A stretch of DNA of 64,000 nucleotides from Asterella californica (lineage: Eukaryota > Streptophyta > Marchantiopsida > Marchantiales > Aytoniaceae): the NCBI GenBank assembly GCA_036924285.1, contig JAYKYS010000006.1:20806001-20870000 (forward strand), given 5' to 3'. The position numbers and the translations under genes are program-made. Of this stretch, positions 12,655 through 24,888 are shown in pieces; position 1 is the first letter of the stretch, and every line of letters begins with the position of its first letter. Below the pieces are notes generated by a model. It was not told the DNA's origin, did no database searches, and saw only the letters and a list, made by a program, of their open reading frames with translations.

Positions 12655-12940
12655 CATGTATTTTTACCACGTTCCATGGTTAGGATCATGGAACGTGGTA
12701 GAACTGCTTGAACTGCCTTTAGAGCCAGTTGCTCGGTTTTGCTGAATTTTACATGTATTTTTACCACGTTCCATGGTTAGGATCATGGAACGTGGTAGAA
12801 CTGCTTGAACTGCCTTTAGAGCCAGTTGCTCGGTTTTGCTGAATTTTACATGTATTTTTACCACGTTCCATGGTTAAGATCATGGAACGTGGTAGAACTG
12901 CTTGAAATGCCTTCAGAGCCAGTTGCTCGGTTTTTCTCAG
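12655..12940. repeat. 97-bp tandem repeat, about 3 copies, each with a palindrome
   Basis: Units start at 12655, 12752 and 12849, an exact 97-base period; the third is cut short near 12940. Each unit begins near a palindrome with 14-bp arms (TACCACGTTCCATG and its complement) around an 8-base loop. The copies are nearly identical, differing by single bases (for example GGTTAGG against GGTTAAG). A related single half-copy in reverse orientation (GATCCTAACCATGG) lies upstream near 12590. Frames read through the array only because the units repeat; no protein is implied. Confidence 0.92.
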
Positions 12941-13720
12941 AAGGTTTTACAATAGTGATGACAGAGAAAAAAACTTTATTATATTTGTTTGATAACTTTT
13001 GATTTGGGCAATGTTTTGACTTGTCTCTCAATCCTGCTCGCATCAGGAAGATTCATGATTTTGATGAATTCAGAAAATTATACGAGAAAAGATAGAAGAT
13101 TAGTGTACTTACTTTGTTTGACTTGATTGAGTTGGTGGTTCCGAATGCAGGGCTACCCACGGACATGAAATGTCATGATCACCATCATGGTCAGAAATGC
13201 AGAATGCTCAGGTGTAAATTAATATTTCCTTGTTATGCAAGTAGGAAGGGTAATCCAGATAGTTCATCGATGCGATATTGTATAATATACCCCTCCAGCT
13301 CATGAAGAAGAAGAGATCACTTTTGCTTGATTCCTACTTAGCCGTATAATTATACCTGATGTTCGATATATTACAAGGACCCTGAAAAGTGCCAACTGCA
13401 AAAGCGTGTTTCGAAGTTTCATGAATCACAGCATTCTACCTACTCATCATTCGGTCCTCTTCTACTCGAGTGTTCCTTTTTTATGGAGAAATGTGAGTTA
13501 TGTCTAGCTTCTAGGAATCAAATGAATACAAATTCACTATAGTGAACATGAAATTTGTTGAAATTCCCACTCTTTAACTTTAGAGTTGATTAATTTGCAT
13601 GTTTTAGAGTTCTTTCTGCATGAATGTAGTAATGTGGCGTACCGTTAAGAGACACTTGATAAGAATGTTAACTTAATGATTCTAGTTACTTTAATAGTCT
13701 AGTATAACATTATTAAGGGA
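12941..13720. other. Intergenic, nothing recognised
   Basis: AT-rich sequence without convincing coding potential or a named repeat. Confidence 0.4.
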
Positions 13721-13930
13721 CACTAAATGTTAAGGGATAGAATTACATTGATTATTATTATTAACTAATTCAATTTATGTTACAGTTATATGTAATGTAA
13801 TTTAAACCACATTTAATCAATATAATTTAGAATTATAGTAAATAGTATATTGTTAATGTTGTACTAGACTTCTAGATGTAAGTTATCAAGTTTCTAATAG
13901 TATGATTCTTGTCCCTTAACATTTAACACT
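13721..13930. mobile_element. MITE-like element with imperfect terminal inverted repeats
   Basis: CACTAAATGTTAAGGGATAG (13721-13740) is mirrored at 13911-13930 with a few differences around a perfect AAATGTTAAGGGA core. The ~170 bases between are very AT-rich and non-coding, as is usual for MITEs. A clean target duplication was not found, so the superfamily is not assigned. A similar GGCGTA-GTTAAGAG motif occurs on both sides (near 13636 and 13945), which may be part of a larger terminal region. Confidence 0.45.
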
Positions 13931-14954
13931 TGTCTGAATGTGGCGTATTTGTTAAGAGCTGGGATTAAGTCACCCTGTACTGAATAGAAAGGGTTTACCC
14001 TCTTAAGGTAGTGACACTCTTACGTTTCCTTCTTTTTTGGTGACATATTAATGGTCTTTTCACTGCCATTTTAATTATTAACTAGTAACTGGTAAAACTG
14101 AGGTTGGGGGAATGAATGTTACGCCTCTCAAGACCAAAAATACTTTTACGGAGAAGAATATTTATTTATTCCTAAAGCCCAAAGTTTGAGAATCGATTTA
14201 TGAGACTAGATGAGACAAGATATAGAATTTCAAAAGTATTGGTAGGTGTATCCCTTTTGGCACCTATTGATATGGGTTGGATTCTAACCTCATTACTTTT
14301 ACAGCCCACCACCCCAGAGCGATTAAACCAAGGGGGACTGCTCACTCCCCTGTGAAGGATGTGTAGATTGTTAAATAATATTATACGTATATATATATAT
14401 ATGATATATATAAAATACAAATGAGCCCCTCCAAAAGGAAAATCCATGAAGGAGAGGAGGGATTGCACTTTTATGTTGTTTGACCAAGAGTCTAACACAC
14501 AAAGCCCTTCAAGGTAAGAATCTGGTGGACCTTTCTGGTAACCCCTGGACTATGCTGGCAGCTTGGTCCGGTCTGGTCTGGACTCTGGTGTAGTCGTCAG
14601 GTCAGAATCTAAGTTACTCACCGTACCCTCCTTCCTTCTTCTTTTCCATGCTGGGTTCGGTGAGACAGACAAGAAAATCCAGATCCCTAACCCGTCCGTC
14701 CACCAGCACCTGCTTATAAATTCCGTGTCACTGCAGCTGACTTAACCTCCACTCACCTGTTTCTTCAGGATCTGATTAAAGCCTGCAGGACACACGTCTC
14801 TCGCCTCGCCATTACCATCCGTCCGTCACTCAGATCCACGCCACACTAAAAAGGAAAAGGTAACCATCAGTCAGTCAAATCGAGGTGTGGGTGGCAGTAA
14901 GTAGTCAGTCAGTCAGTGCAGTTTCCCAAAAATCCCTCCTCCTTTTCCTTCCTT

Positions 14955-14974
14955 CGCTCGCTCGCTCGCTCGCT
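14955..14974. repeat. CGCT microsatellite
   Basis: Five tandem CGCT-type units in a pyrimidine-rich stretch. Confidence 0.85.
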
Positions 14975-16665
14975 CCCTCATTCACTCCGCGATTCAGAAG
15001 TGTTCGTATGATTTGCTGCTGCTTACTTTTGCTCCAGGACTCTTCGCTTTGCGTTACTCTACTCTACGTCTGAGAGCCGGACGACAGCCGAGGGCAAAGG
15101 CAAGGGCAAGGGGAAGGGCAGGGGCAGGACAGGGAGCAGCGAGTACACATGTATTATTATAGCACCAAGGGGCAGAGTTCTCTCAGTAGGCTAGATCAGT
15201 GTTCGATCAGTGGGCAATCCGATATTTATTACCTGGGGTTTGATGATGGGACTAGAGTGCGCTGGTACTGGTGATCCTTACCATTGACTTGGTTGAGAAG
15301 AACGAAATCTCGAGAGAGTACCGCATCTATCAGGTGAGTGGTGGTTGATTGTGAGTCTCGTCAGTGAGTAAGGGAAGAGTTAGAGAAGTGCTTGGTATAT
15401 ATGGACACCTGGGGTAAGCTGCCGTTTACCTCATGACTGACCATACCATAATCCCACCACTACTTTCTCCACCCCACTGCCTACATATCTCTATCTCGGG
15501 TAGGACTTGTGCCTTAACCACTGGACTTCCGGAGGAGCGCCAACAAGAAACTCTAGTTCCAACGCACACCTTCCTTCAAGCCCCCTTTGGGAAGGAAAGG
15601 AAAGGTTAGGCGATATACATCATTCTCATGTGAAATGGAATAATGGGGTTTGTTGCGAGGGAAGATGTGGGTGGGGGTGGAGGGGGAGGGGATGACCGAT
15701 ATTCCCTCGTGTTTGCTGAAGATGATAGCTTGGGAGGTGGGACTAGCTACAGTAGCTAACCCATGCAGACGACCTCACCTCTTCCAACTGACGGGTTTAA
15801 ACGCCGATTAAAAAGGGGCTTACCAACTCCGATGATCAGATGAGCTTTTACTTTACTTACCATACTTTACTCTGATGGTGCTTTGCGTTCCGTTCCTCTG
15901 CTTTACTTCACGCTTTTGTGTTGTGAGAAAGAGGTTGTGTCGTTGTCACTGACCTCGGCATCAGTACGAACTCATCACCGGGTGACAAGGAGCGCCCTGA
16001 CCCCGGGGCCCGGCCGGTGGCCCCGTCCCGCTTTTGACTGGCTGCCTACAGAGATCCCCGCAGCGGTACTTTGTACCTCCTCCGACTGAACCTGCTTGTT
16101 CCGTCCCTGACGCCGATAGTTGGTAGCGGGAATGTCCCTGTCGGCCGGGCCACCGTCTATGGCCGTCGACGTTAATCGCCGTCAACGCCGTCACCAGTTA
16201 CGAAGAGCGGGCCCGAGTAAACCCAGGACGTCGCGGCACGGTCCTCGGTGTTGTTGGCCCACTTCGAATCTCATGGAATCCATGCAAGACTCTTGGAGCG
16301 GAATGGATGGATCGTTGGATCTATCATCCTTTTGATATATCCACTACGTATGTAACCTGTAAGTCCAGCCTACCGGTCTCTCCCTAAAACTCCGTCTACT
16401 GACTACGGTAGCGGCACTCGGGGAACGCCTTTCACGGATGCCAGATTAGCGTCCCGGAATTCAGCAAAGACGACGATTTTGGATACAGAGAAGACTTTGA
16501 AAGGTACCTAAATAAATAAATGATGTTATAAACCTTCCAGTTACCTACAGAGACCTAATTTCAGTCCAAAGTAAACGCTCGACGACGGACTCCATAAACC
16601 TCCATCAACAGGGCGTCAATTCCAAGTCGCAATCTGTGAAGCTGCCTTTATAGGGGCTTCGCGAT

Positions 16666-16692
16666 GAGAATTACTCTTAACGAGTAATTCTC
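16666..16692. repeat. Perfect 11-bp hairpin
   Basis: GAGAATTACTC at 16666-16676 is mirrored exactly at 16682-16692 with the loop TTAAC. Confidence 0.85.
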
Positions 16693-16887
16693 TGACACGT
16701 GACCATGAAGACGAAACCATGGCACTGAAACAGAACTTGTTGACAGCTCCGTTACGACGTCCTTGAAAACTACGTTGACGTGACCCAAAACCTCAATGAA
16801 CCACATCTGATCAACCCGCCAAGCTCGACGCGAATCGGTAGCAAACTCGCAGTCCCGTCCCGTAGTTCATGGTACTTGTAACCTTGG

Positions 16888-17070
16888 GGGTCCAGTGTAG
16901 GTTTTTTGTTTGGTTTTTTTTTAGGCCTCTTTTCGCTGTGGGGCTTTCTGCAGCCGTATGCTGCTGCCCTTGCACAGCATGAGTCCCCCCGCCAGGGGGG
17001 TCGACCCCGGGGTAAAGGCGGATGTGGTAGCCAACAAGCTGTTGCTTGTTGGCTAGGGTCCAGTGTAGGT
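16888..17070 (-). mobile_element. Small SINE-like insertion with 15-bp target-site duplication
   Basis: The 15-mer GGGTCCAGTGTAGGT occurs at 16888-16902 and again at 17056-17070, bounding a 153-bp insert (16903-17055). Read on the minus strand, the insert starts with a 12-bp hairpin with a 4-base loop (17055-17028), carries the B-box-like GGGGTCGACCCC, and ends in an A-rich tail next to the far duplication. A target duplication of this length with an A-rich 3' end is the hallmark of LINE-mediated retroposition. The B-box match is only approximate and no clear A box was recognised, so the RNA ancestor is open. Confidence 0.72.
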
Positions 17071-19767
17071 ATCTATCGCCAGTATACCAAGGAAGGGCCA
17101 GTCGTGACCGCCTGTTCCAGTTGAGATCGTTCAAGCCTGCAGACATTCTCGAAAGACCACCATTATGTTCTTCACTACCGTAGTGAAGGTACTCCGTGAC
17201 GCCATCTTCCATATAAGAACATGACTAGAGGGCGGGTAGAATTATACCGGAGAAAATAGAAATAAAATAATGGGTATGATTGCATTTCCTCCTCGCGTCC
17301 GGCTCGGCCAGTGCCTAGCAAATCAAACAATAGTCAACTGAGGTGGTCAAATGGAGTTGGGGTGTCATCGAGCGGATGCGATTGAACGTTCTAACATCGA
17401 GACGTTCTTATGCTCAAGGGAAAAGTGCGAACCAGTAACGGTGATGTGGGTCAGAAAGGAATGTTCTGTTCTTGCTCTTGTACGAAGTATGGACGCGTCC
17501 ACATCGGGAGCGTTCTTGTGGTGAGGAAGCCAATAAGAGGCCGGCAGCCAAAGCTGGTCGGGAAGGCAACGAACATGTTCTTGTGGGGGGGTTCTAGACT
17601 CTAGTTGGAAGATCACACCGGCAACCGGGAGAGTGTAATAAAGTGAGAGGACGGTCAGACCCGGCGGGACCGTGCTGACTGCAGTGGAATGTCCCAGTAG
17701 CCGTAGATGTGCAGATGGTTGCAGGAAAAGGAGAAGACCGGTCGTTCGCCCTTTTCTGGGCTGTTCGAATATTTTCTCCCGGCAGTGGGAGGCAGGCAAG
17801 CAGGCCAGGCAACAGGCAGGCAGAGGCGCATGAGAGCGGGTGGAAAAGGTAAAAGTTACGGAGCGGTGAAAGTACAGTTCTACGGCGTACATACACAATT
17901 CACAACACGTTCACGCGGTTCGCTCGTCTCTCTTTCTCGCTCGCTCCTTGTCTCTCGTTGCCATTGTTTGCTGTCGTCCCGCTTCGCAAGCTGCTGCTAC
18001 TGTACTGTAGTTTCCCTCTTTTCCACTTACCATGGGCAGCAACCGTGCCCACTCAACTCCTTCGCAGCCGATTTTCTCTTCCCTTCTACCGTAGCATGAG
18101 CCACAGTACAGTACCTCGATTTTCTTCATTCCTTCTTCCTCCCCCATCGGCTTGGCGGGGCTGGGCTGGGCTGCCCCACTTGCTTCTCCTCCCTTCTTCT
18201 TCTTGTGCCCTTCTTCCGGACGCTGTCTTCCGTCGGGTTTGCTCTCATTGAAGACGACAACGACGCGCATCATCTCCCCTTCCCGTCCCCTTCCTACGTA
18301 GCCTTCTTAGAGAGAGAGAAGGGAGGGAGAGAGGAGAAAAGAGAGAGACGAAACAAACACGAACGTTGTAGTAGTGGTTACTGGAGCATAATCACTCACT
18401 CATTCGCTCGCTTGCCAGGAACAGGCGGAGGGGACCCGGGGGGCCCTGATTAGCTTCTTTCATCCTGCACCGCTGGCTGGGCTGCAGGGAGTGCTGAAGA
18501 AGACGGAGGACGAGGAGGAAGAGTGGAGAGGAGAGGAGGTAGGGACTCGGGAGTAGGAGGAGAGAGAAGAAGAGGAAACGGAAGAGGCTCTGGGGTGATA
18601 GATTTGGTTGTGATTCAGCTTGAAGATGCCAAATTTGTCGTGAGATGTAGTTGGGAGGCAGATCCAGGGTTTCCGATCGGCGGTTTCACTCGGGTTTATC
18701 GAAGATTAGTGAGCGGTTCCAGTACGGGATATTTTCCCGCAGAGAGGAGGGGACCAGGGACGAGACGAGACGAAGCACGCAGGGAAGGGTGGAAGACGGT
18801 GTGACAGGAAAAACGAGGCTGGGGATTTATGTTATGGGACGAGTGGGGAGGGATGGGGAAATTCTGGAGAGAAGAGCAGGGGAAGGAGGGGATAAGGTGT
18901 ACCAGCGGAGGGAAGGGGCGGTTTTTGGCAGCTCCGAAACTCGATGATATTGACTTCGGGTCATGTTGATCGGAGTTGAAGTCTTGGTTCCCATCTGGTA
19001 TGGTCCGACTGTGAGATACTGGGACGGGGAATTCGTCGGGAGGTGAGGTGAGGGGAATGCGTACTGTCATTTGATTTTCTTGGGTCGTCTTTCGCTCCCC
19101 ACTTGGATCCGTCCATTACCGAGTTGACAAACTCCGCGCGGCAAAGGGTCGTCATCAGTATCGTGCCTCAACTCCTGGTTCTGCTCATTATGCCCTCGCT
19201 CTGTGCAATCGCTTCAAGTCTGCTGGTCGTAGAGAGGCAATCCAAGCCTCCACGCCTCCTAAGGTCTAGACTCACGTACTGCTGAATTATGCCTTTTCCG
19301 CGTCCGTCCCTTCCTTGGCCCTTTCTTTCATCGTTTCAATCATCGTGCCACATTCTTCATACCGACCGCCGTTCTCATGTGAATCAAGCGGGATCTCCCG
19401 GTCGTGCCTTGCAGAAGTGCTAGCGCTGCCCGTGGTTGGTGCCATGCATTTGGAGACATTTCCCCTTGACAGGTCCAGTTATGAAAGTGCCCTAATCTTT
19501 CACCTAAATTGCTATTCCGTCGAGTTTGGGATGTCCTTGTGGGTGACCTCGTAATTCTATCTTGTTAGCGGTGGTCTTTCAAGGTGGTGTTGTTCGAGCG
19601 AGAACGTAAGGGTGTCCTTCTAACGGTGCCCAGTTTCCCACCTGGTTTGGTCCGTTGTAAATCACAGTTCTGCTTCACAGTTTGATGGGAACGCCAGAAT
19701 AGATTAGGTTTACTGTTTCAGCGAAACAAACGTTGAACAATTTCTCTCGAGACATACCCGATATAGA
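17071..19767. other. Upstream region of the trihelix gene, GC/purine-rich
   Basis: No protein-coding gene is supported. The stretch is rich in CT then GA runs (17900-18560), typical of plant promoter and 5' leader regions, and open frames on both strands here are compositional. The transcription start of the downstream gene probably lies in this region, possibly with an intron in the leader, but no TATA box could be assigned with confidence. Confidence 0.4.
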
Positions 19768-22383
19768 ATGGAGGTGGTGTCAAACTCTGTGCCACCTCAA
19801 CAGCTGCAACCGTCGCCGCAGCAACTGATTCTCTCAGAACCCCCTGGCGATGAATCAGAGATCAAGACCCCAAAGAAAAGAGCAGAAACATGGGTACAGG
19901 ACGAAATCAAAGCTCTGATTGCCCTTCGGAAAGAAATGGATACCTTGTTTAATACCTCAAAGTCCAACAAGCATCTGTGGGAGCAGATTTCCTCGAAGAT
20001 GAAAGAAAGAGGATACGAGAGATCCGCTACAATGTGCACTGACAAGTGGAGGAATCTGCTCAAGGAGTATAAAAAAGCGAAGCACCAAGACAGGGGAGGA
20101 TCAGCGAAAGTGGCATGTTACAAGGATCTTGAAGAACTCTTGGGTGACAGGGCTAAAGCGCAAATTCCTCTAAAGAGTCCTGTGCCACTCAATAAGCTTG
20201 AGCCAATTGCATCGCCAGGAAAAGGTAACATACACGGGGAGATTCGGCTTATGTGTCTAATTCTTTTGACGTGCTGGTTCCTTTATTCTTCGCGTGTCAT
20301 CGTGATGCTTGAGCTAGGTATCAGGGGAACAGAAACTGTTGCCGGACTGTAAGGACTTGCTGGAGAACTGGAATAGTCTACAACCTTTCTTTTGTCCTAC
20401 TATGGGAACCTGCAATGCCAGTGCAGTATAAGCTCCAGCATTAAAAAATGAGCCTTTTGAATATGGATGGATTCTGGATTATTCATGGCTTTCTATTTTA
20501 TGCTTAACGCAATAGCCGATGCAGCTAAACCGAAGTTTACTTTCTCTTCCTGATTGGGTTGAAATATACCTATCTTGATTGTTGAATGTGCTGTGGAAAC
20601 GTCTTGGATCAACTGTTGGTCAACTGCCCGGATTTTTCCCGTTGAGGCTTCGCTACTCATAGGGAGGGACTTTGATACTTGAGACTGGGAATGCTTGATT
20701 CTCAAAAGGTTGTAAAATATGGTATTTCCCTTGTCGTGTCTGTTAACGCGTCTTAACCTTCCTTCAAGCCGAGTGATTAGCTTTGAGCCGCTTTGAGCAT
20801 GAATGGCCTCTCTCGCACTTGCAGCAGTTTCACCACCGTTCCGGGCATCAGCGTCTACGTAATCCAAATTTAGCGGCTTCCTCGTGAGAAAGAGGGATCT
20901 TTACGGTAGATAGCCTCTGTTTGTTCCTGTGTGTTCTACGTACCTTGATTTTCCCTCTAGTTGGTTGCACCCCGACGACACTTCACCTCTAGAGTTTCGA
21001 ACAACGTCAGGAATGCATGCCCGTAACGAAGATTAAGCACATCTAGAAAGGGTTTTGTCCGGTGCAAGGAGAAGCAGAGCGTGACTACCGTTAAACTCTC
21101 CAGCTGTTGTTTTGGTTTTTGTGAATGGGGATTCAGTGCGTAGCGAGTATGAACCGACTGTTATGTCCATGTGCGTCTTCGTTAGCATTTTTATCTCACT
21201 CCCACCTGATCTGTATGTTCTTGTTTTACTAAGTTCGCAGTCGCGGGAAGAATGATGTGAAGGTTTGGGTTAGATTTGTATGTTTGGTTTGGTTTTTTCC
21301 TCGGAAATTTTCCTGCCTTACATGCCTTCGGATCTGATTTCTCTCGTTTCTTTGTTGTACAGTACCCATGAGGGCTGCACTCAACCTTGAGCGTCGACTG
21401 GATCATGATGGTCATCCTGCAGCTATTCCGTCCACCGATGGGATGGTACATACTAGCATGGTGGTAGCTAATGGAATTCCTCCACCTCAACAGTATTGGA
21501 GAGATGCGAACGCCAATGGTGAGTGGTAGACCTCCGTCTTCGGTTCTTGGTCTCAAGCCAGTCTGACAGTTTATGCGATTCAAAGCATGAGAAGGAAGAT
21601 TGTTGAGTCGGTTGGTTTCTCATGGGATATGTGTTTTAGTGGAACGGATTGTTTAACACAAGCACCGAGAGACGCAGGTGTATATCTCCGGGATGGATGG
21701 TTTTAGTCATCGAATATATTGCATAATTGATAAGCTGGTGTTGATAAAGAATAGAAAGGTTTCACGTGGCGGTAATTTTTTCAGTTGTTAATTCGTCGGT
21801 GTTTTTTCTCCTTTGACAGGTGGTGAGCGACGACCAGGACCGCCTGCTGGGGGCAAAGTCATTGTTGTCAAGTGTGGAGATTTGGCAAGGCGTGTCAGAA
21901 TTGATGGCCCATTCGAATCCATCAAGGAATCGCTAAAGACTGCGTTTGGTCTGCGCTCAAAGCGAGCTTTCTGGTTGGAAGACGAAGAAGGTGTGGTGCA
22001 GACACTAAGCCGAGACATGCCCCAAGGGGAATACACTCTGAACCTCGATCCAGGTAAGACGCACGTATCAGTCCATTACGTTGTTGGTCCCACTTGAATC
22101 TTTTCAATCTTGAATATTTTTCTCATCATATTTTCAAGGGTATTCACCATGGTTCGGGTTTTCACCAGGCATTACTGTCAAAATATGTGTCTACGATGCA
22201 TCGGATCGCTTGACAGGCAGCACAGAAAGCAAAACTCTGTACACCGAGGAGGAATTTCGTGAGTTTTTGACTCGGCGAGGATGGTCAGGATTGCGGGAGG
22301 TTGGAGGCTTCAGGGATATTGACAGTTTAGAGGAACTCCGCACTGGGGCAGTCTACCAACGAGCGGGGGTTTTAGGTGCCTAG
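19768..22383 (+). CDS. GT-1/GT-4 type trihelix transcription factor, four coding exons
   Basis: Nuclear DNA-binding protein recognising GT elements in plant promoters. Exons: 19768-20224, 21363-21518, 21820-22053 and 22169-22383. All three introns are GT-AG and fall in phase 1; the product is 353 residues. Residues 40-125 form the trihelix domain ([48 protein letters not shown]), close to what I recall of Arabidopsis GT-1. A linker with [11 protein letters not shown] follows. From about residue 205 comes the conserved C-terminal domain ([20 protein letters not shown]-like [37 protein letters not shown]). The start is the first ATG before the conserved domain. The gene looks intact. A further short exon in intron 1 (1138 bp) cannot be excluded, but the phases join without one. 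Confidence 0.93.
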
Positions 22384-23951
22384 TGCAGTAATTTTTGATT
22401 CTACGAGGTCAATTGGAGGCAGAGATGTCACGTCTTTTAGTTTAGATTGGAAAGTTGAGTTACGGCTGGTAAAAGTTACCGCCTGCGGCGTCGTCTTTTG
22501 TGATGCACATTGTACACTAGTTAGTGTTGAGGTTCTTCACGGGATTGAGGGAGAGCCACCACCTGTTGAAAGTACTGTGGGATTTGACTCACATCCCGGG
22601 TTTGCCATGTAACAACAAATTTTAGGTTTGTTACGGTCAAAGTAAAAGACGATTTTGGCAGATTAATTGTTGGTGAGGATCTGATGATTCCGTTTCAGGC
22701 TTGGTGGACCCACTCAGTAGAGTGAACTCGGATGCAGGAATCAAGCAATTAGTACTCGAGGGGTGCTCAGTCGGTATTATGTTCTAGTTGGAAGTTGTGG
22801 ATACCAGTTCTTACTAAAACCCTGTGTCTCGTATCCTAGGTCGACGTCGTAAACTTTGTTCAATTGTCTAGACGGTCGTCCCGGGGATATGCTTAAAATC
22901 TATGGAGGTTCACTGTAAGGAACCTGTACAAGTGCATTGTATAGAGCCCACAGAGGTCGGTCGTTGAGAGGGTTTCCATTCTGAAACTGGGGTCTGGAGA
23001 TGATAGTTACTGAAGCGTTACATCTGGTCAGGACAACGTTGTCCTTACTTGGCACGCTTGTTTCATACTCGGCTTTTCATCATTCTAACGGTCGAGTGGA
23101 TTCCTTTTAAAAGATGCAGTGTACACACCTTCAGAGGGTCGGGTTTGGAAATATGGTTCTGTGTTTGACGTTTTAGAAGCGACAGAGAGGAGGACCTTAG
23201 TTTGTCGGGGACACCAGGGTAGGTCTGTTACAGGAGTGAGGCTAGCTGGATCAATGTAACATTGATTGATCGTGTTAGTGAGAGATTTGTTACGACGGGT
23301 TGGTCTATCAGTTCACTGCTGGTGCCTGATAAAGGTTGGGTCAAGAACGAGACTGGCGAACTTGATTCCGGTAATTCTTCAAAAGCCGCACAAGATTATG
23401 AGCTCAGCCAGAACTAATAAGGGAAACGTGTGAAGTAACCAGAGGCAAAAGGGATGGAGATAAAGTTTGACTGCATAGGATCTACTGGTTTGATGGTTTG
23501 ATCTACTGGTGAAGTGGTTTGATACTCGGAAATAAAGCAGCGTCTTGGATTGGACAGCAGCAGGATGTTGTATCATGGTATCCGCCAGTCTTTACGTGAG
23601 CAGATTGAACAGTAATGTTACGGCAGCGTCGAATGATAATGTCGGATTGCCGATACTGTCTCATGACCTCCTGTTTTGGACTCTAAAATACATCGTGTGA
23701 GTGAAGAACGTGGATGAACCTCCAAGATGTCAAAAGTAACGACCTTTGCACAGTCGCCACGGTAGATCCTTGCATTTTGATGTGACTTTGTGGAACCCTG
23801 AAATGTGTAAAGAACACAATGCGCTAAAAGGGTTTGAAAGAACAAAGAAGAGCGCACTGGTTGTCACTCATGATGATTATCTTTTGATGTGTTTTCACCT
23901 CGTTTAAGTTGCTCATCGCCTTCTCGATGGAACTTGTGGAACCTTAATATA
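22384..23951. other. 3' flank of trihelix gene and intergenic sequence
   Basis: The first few hundred bases are probably the trihelix 3' untranslated region. Beyond that, no gene or named repeat was recognised on either strand. Confidence 0.4.
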
Positions 23952-24520
23952 ACTGTAAGTAGGCCTCGGCCCTTGTCCGGTTCGAGCCGAATCGAACCAC
24001 GAAACCGTGGATTAAAGCGGTTTAGGCTTGGTCAATCACGGTTTGGTTTGGTTTGGTTTATAACGATTCAGGAATTAACAGTTCGGTTTAAAATTGGTTC
24101 ATAAATTCAGTTCAGTTTCAGATGGTTCGAACTGTGGTTTAAACAGTTCAAACCACGGTTTAAATAATATATATTTTAGAATATTATGTTTATTTGTTAA
24201 CTCGAGAACTTTTATAGTATATATAAGATATTATGAATTAAATTTCTAATCAGATCAAACGGTTGACCATGGTTTATACAGTTTAGTTCAAACTGATTCA
24301 GGTTCAGATATTTTTTAATGATTTTGTGATTTGAGTGATTTGGTTTAAATGGATTCGTAGTTTAAACGATTCAGTTTATACGGTTCTTGGTTTGAATGAT
24401 TCGGTTCGCTTTCGCTTCAAGTTCAGATTTTCTTTAATCAGTTCGTTCCATTACGGTTCAGAACCGATTTGAACCGAACTGAACTGGGGCTGACGTCTAA
24501 CTGTGACGTCTAACTGTAAG
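23952..24520. mobile_element. hAT-like non-autonomous element with 8-bp target duplication
   Basis: ACTGTAAG lies at 23952-23959 and again at 24513-24520. The element between begins TAGGCCTCGGCCC and ends, read in reverse, TAGACGTCAGCCCCAG, giving a diverged terminal inverted repeat that starts with TAG. The interior is packed with degenerate GGTTCG/GGTTTA motifs and their complements, as in the subterminal repeats of plant hAT elements. A 13-base motif (GACGTCTAACTGT) is duplicated at the right end. There is no coding capacity. The 8-bp duplication and TAG termini favour hAT, but no autonomous partner is in the window. Confidence 0.62.
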
Positions 24521-24694
24521 ACCGATCCCTTGCCGTGAACTGGGGCCATTGTTCTTCAGTTTCATGAATCGTATGATCTGCAGTCAAGAGCTCTTCCAAG
24601 TTCCTGATCCACGTCCACAGTTTGATGAAGAAGGTTCACATATAAGAAACTATCTGATATTATCCACCTCCTGCATGTTGCGACGGAGGATGTA

Positions 24695-24888
24695 TATGGT
24701 AAATGGTATTATTTTTCCCTTGGAGTCTTTTAGGATAATGAGATTATCCATGTTCGTCCACCACAGCGGGACTCGGATCAGAAGTTTCATTAACAGTTTG
24801 CAGCAGCATGCACCTCCAACCGTACTCACAAAGGATTGAACCCACTATCTTTCTCTCAGAGGACGGTAAGCTAAACCACTTAGGACAT
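24695..24888 (-). repeat. tRNA-derived SINE-like repeat, copy 1
   Basis: Read on the minus strand it begins GTCCTAAGTGGTTTAGCTTA, an A-box-like start, followed by the B-box-like GGGTTCAATCC and a 3' body with CATGCTGCTGCAAACTG and GAGTCCCGCTGTGGTGGAC. The same ~195 bases occur in forward orientation at 51650-51846, so this is a repeat family. No A tail or target duplication was identified. Confidence 0.7.

Larger units (their letters stand above)
13931..16887. other. Intergenic region with simple repeats
   Basis: No gene was recognised. It holds a TA-rich run near 14387-14412, TCAG and CGCT tandem repeats near 14900-14975, and a GGCAAG/GGGCAG-type purine run near 15090-15130. The sequence turns GC-rich around 15960-16260. 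A perfect 11-bp hairpin GAGAATTACTC with a 5-base loop is at 16666-16692. Confidence 0.4.

Noticed and set aside
12664..13043. Two minus-strand frames with repeated peptides
   Set aside because: They are translations of the 97-bp minisatellite.
15960..16260. GC-rich block as rRNA
   Set aside because: No conserved rRNA motif could be recognised, unlike the clear 18S end at 61872-61956.
16811..17212. Minus-strand frame of 133 codons
   Set aside because: It runs across the SINE-like insertion and its target duplication, so the frame is accidental.
17365..17898. Minus-strand frame of 177 codons upstream of the trihelix gene
   Set aside because: Overlapping long frames exist on both strands in this GC- and repeat-rich stretch, and the residues match no family I know.
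20493..20867. Minus-strand 124-codon frame in trihelix intron 1
   Set aside because: Antisense within an intron, no motif recognised, and no sign of splice or promoter context.
23960..24512. GGTTT-rich stretch as degenerate telomeric DNA
   Set aside because: The motif is GGTTCG/GGTTTA and not TTTAGGG, occurs in both orientations, and is bounded by an 8-bp duplication, so a transposon fits better.
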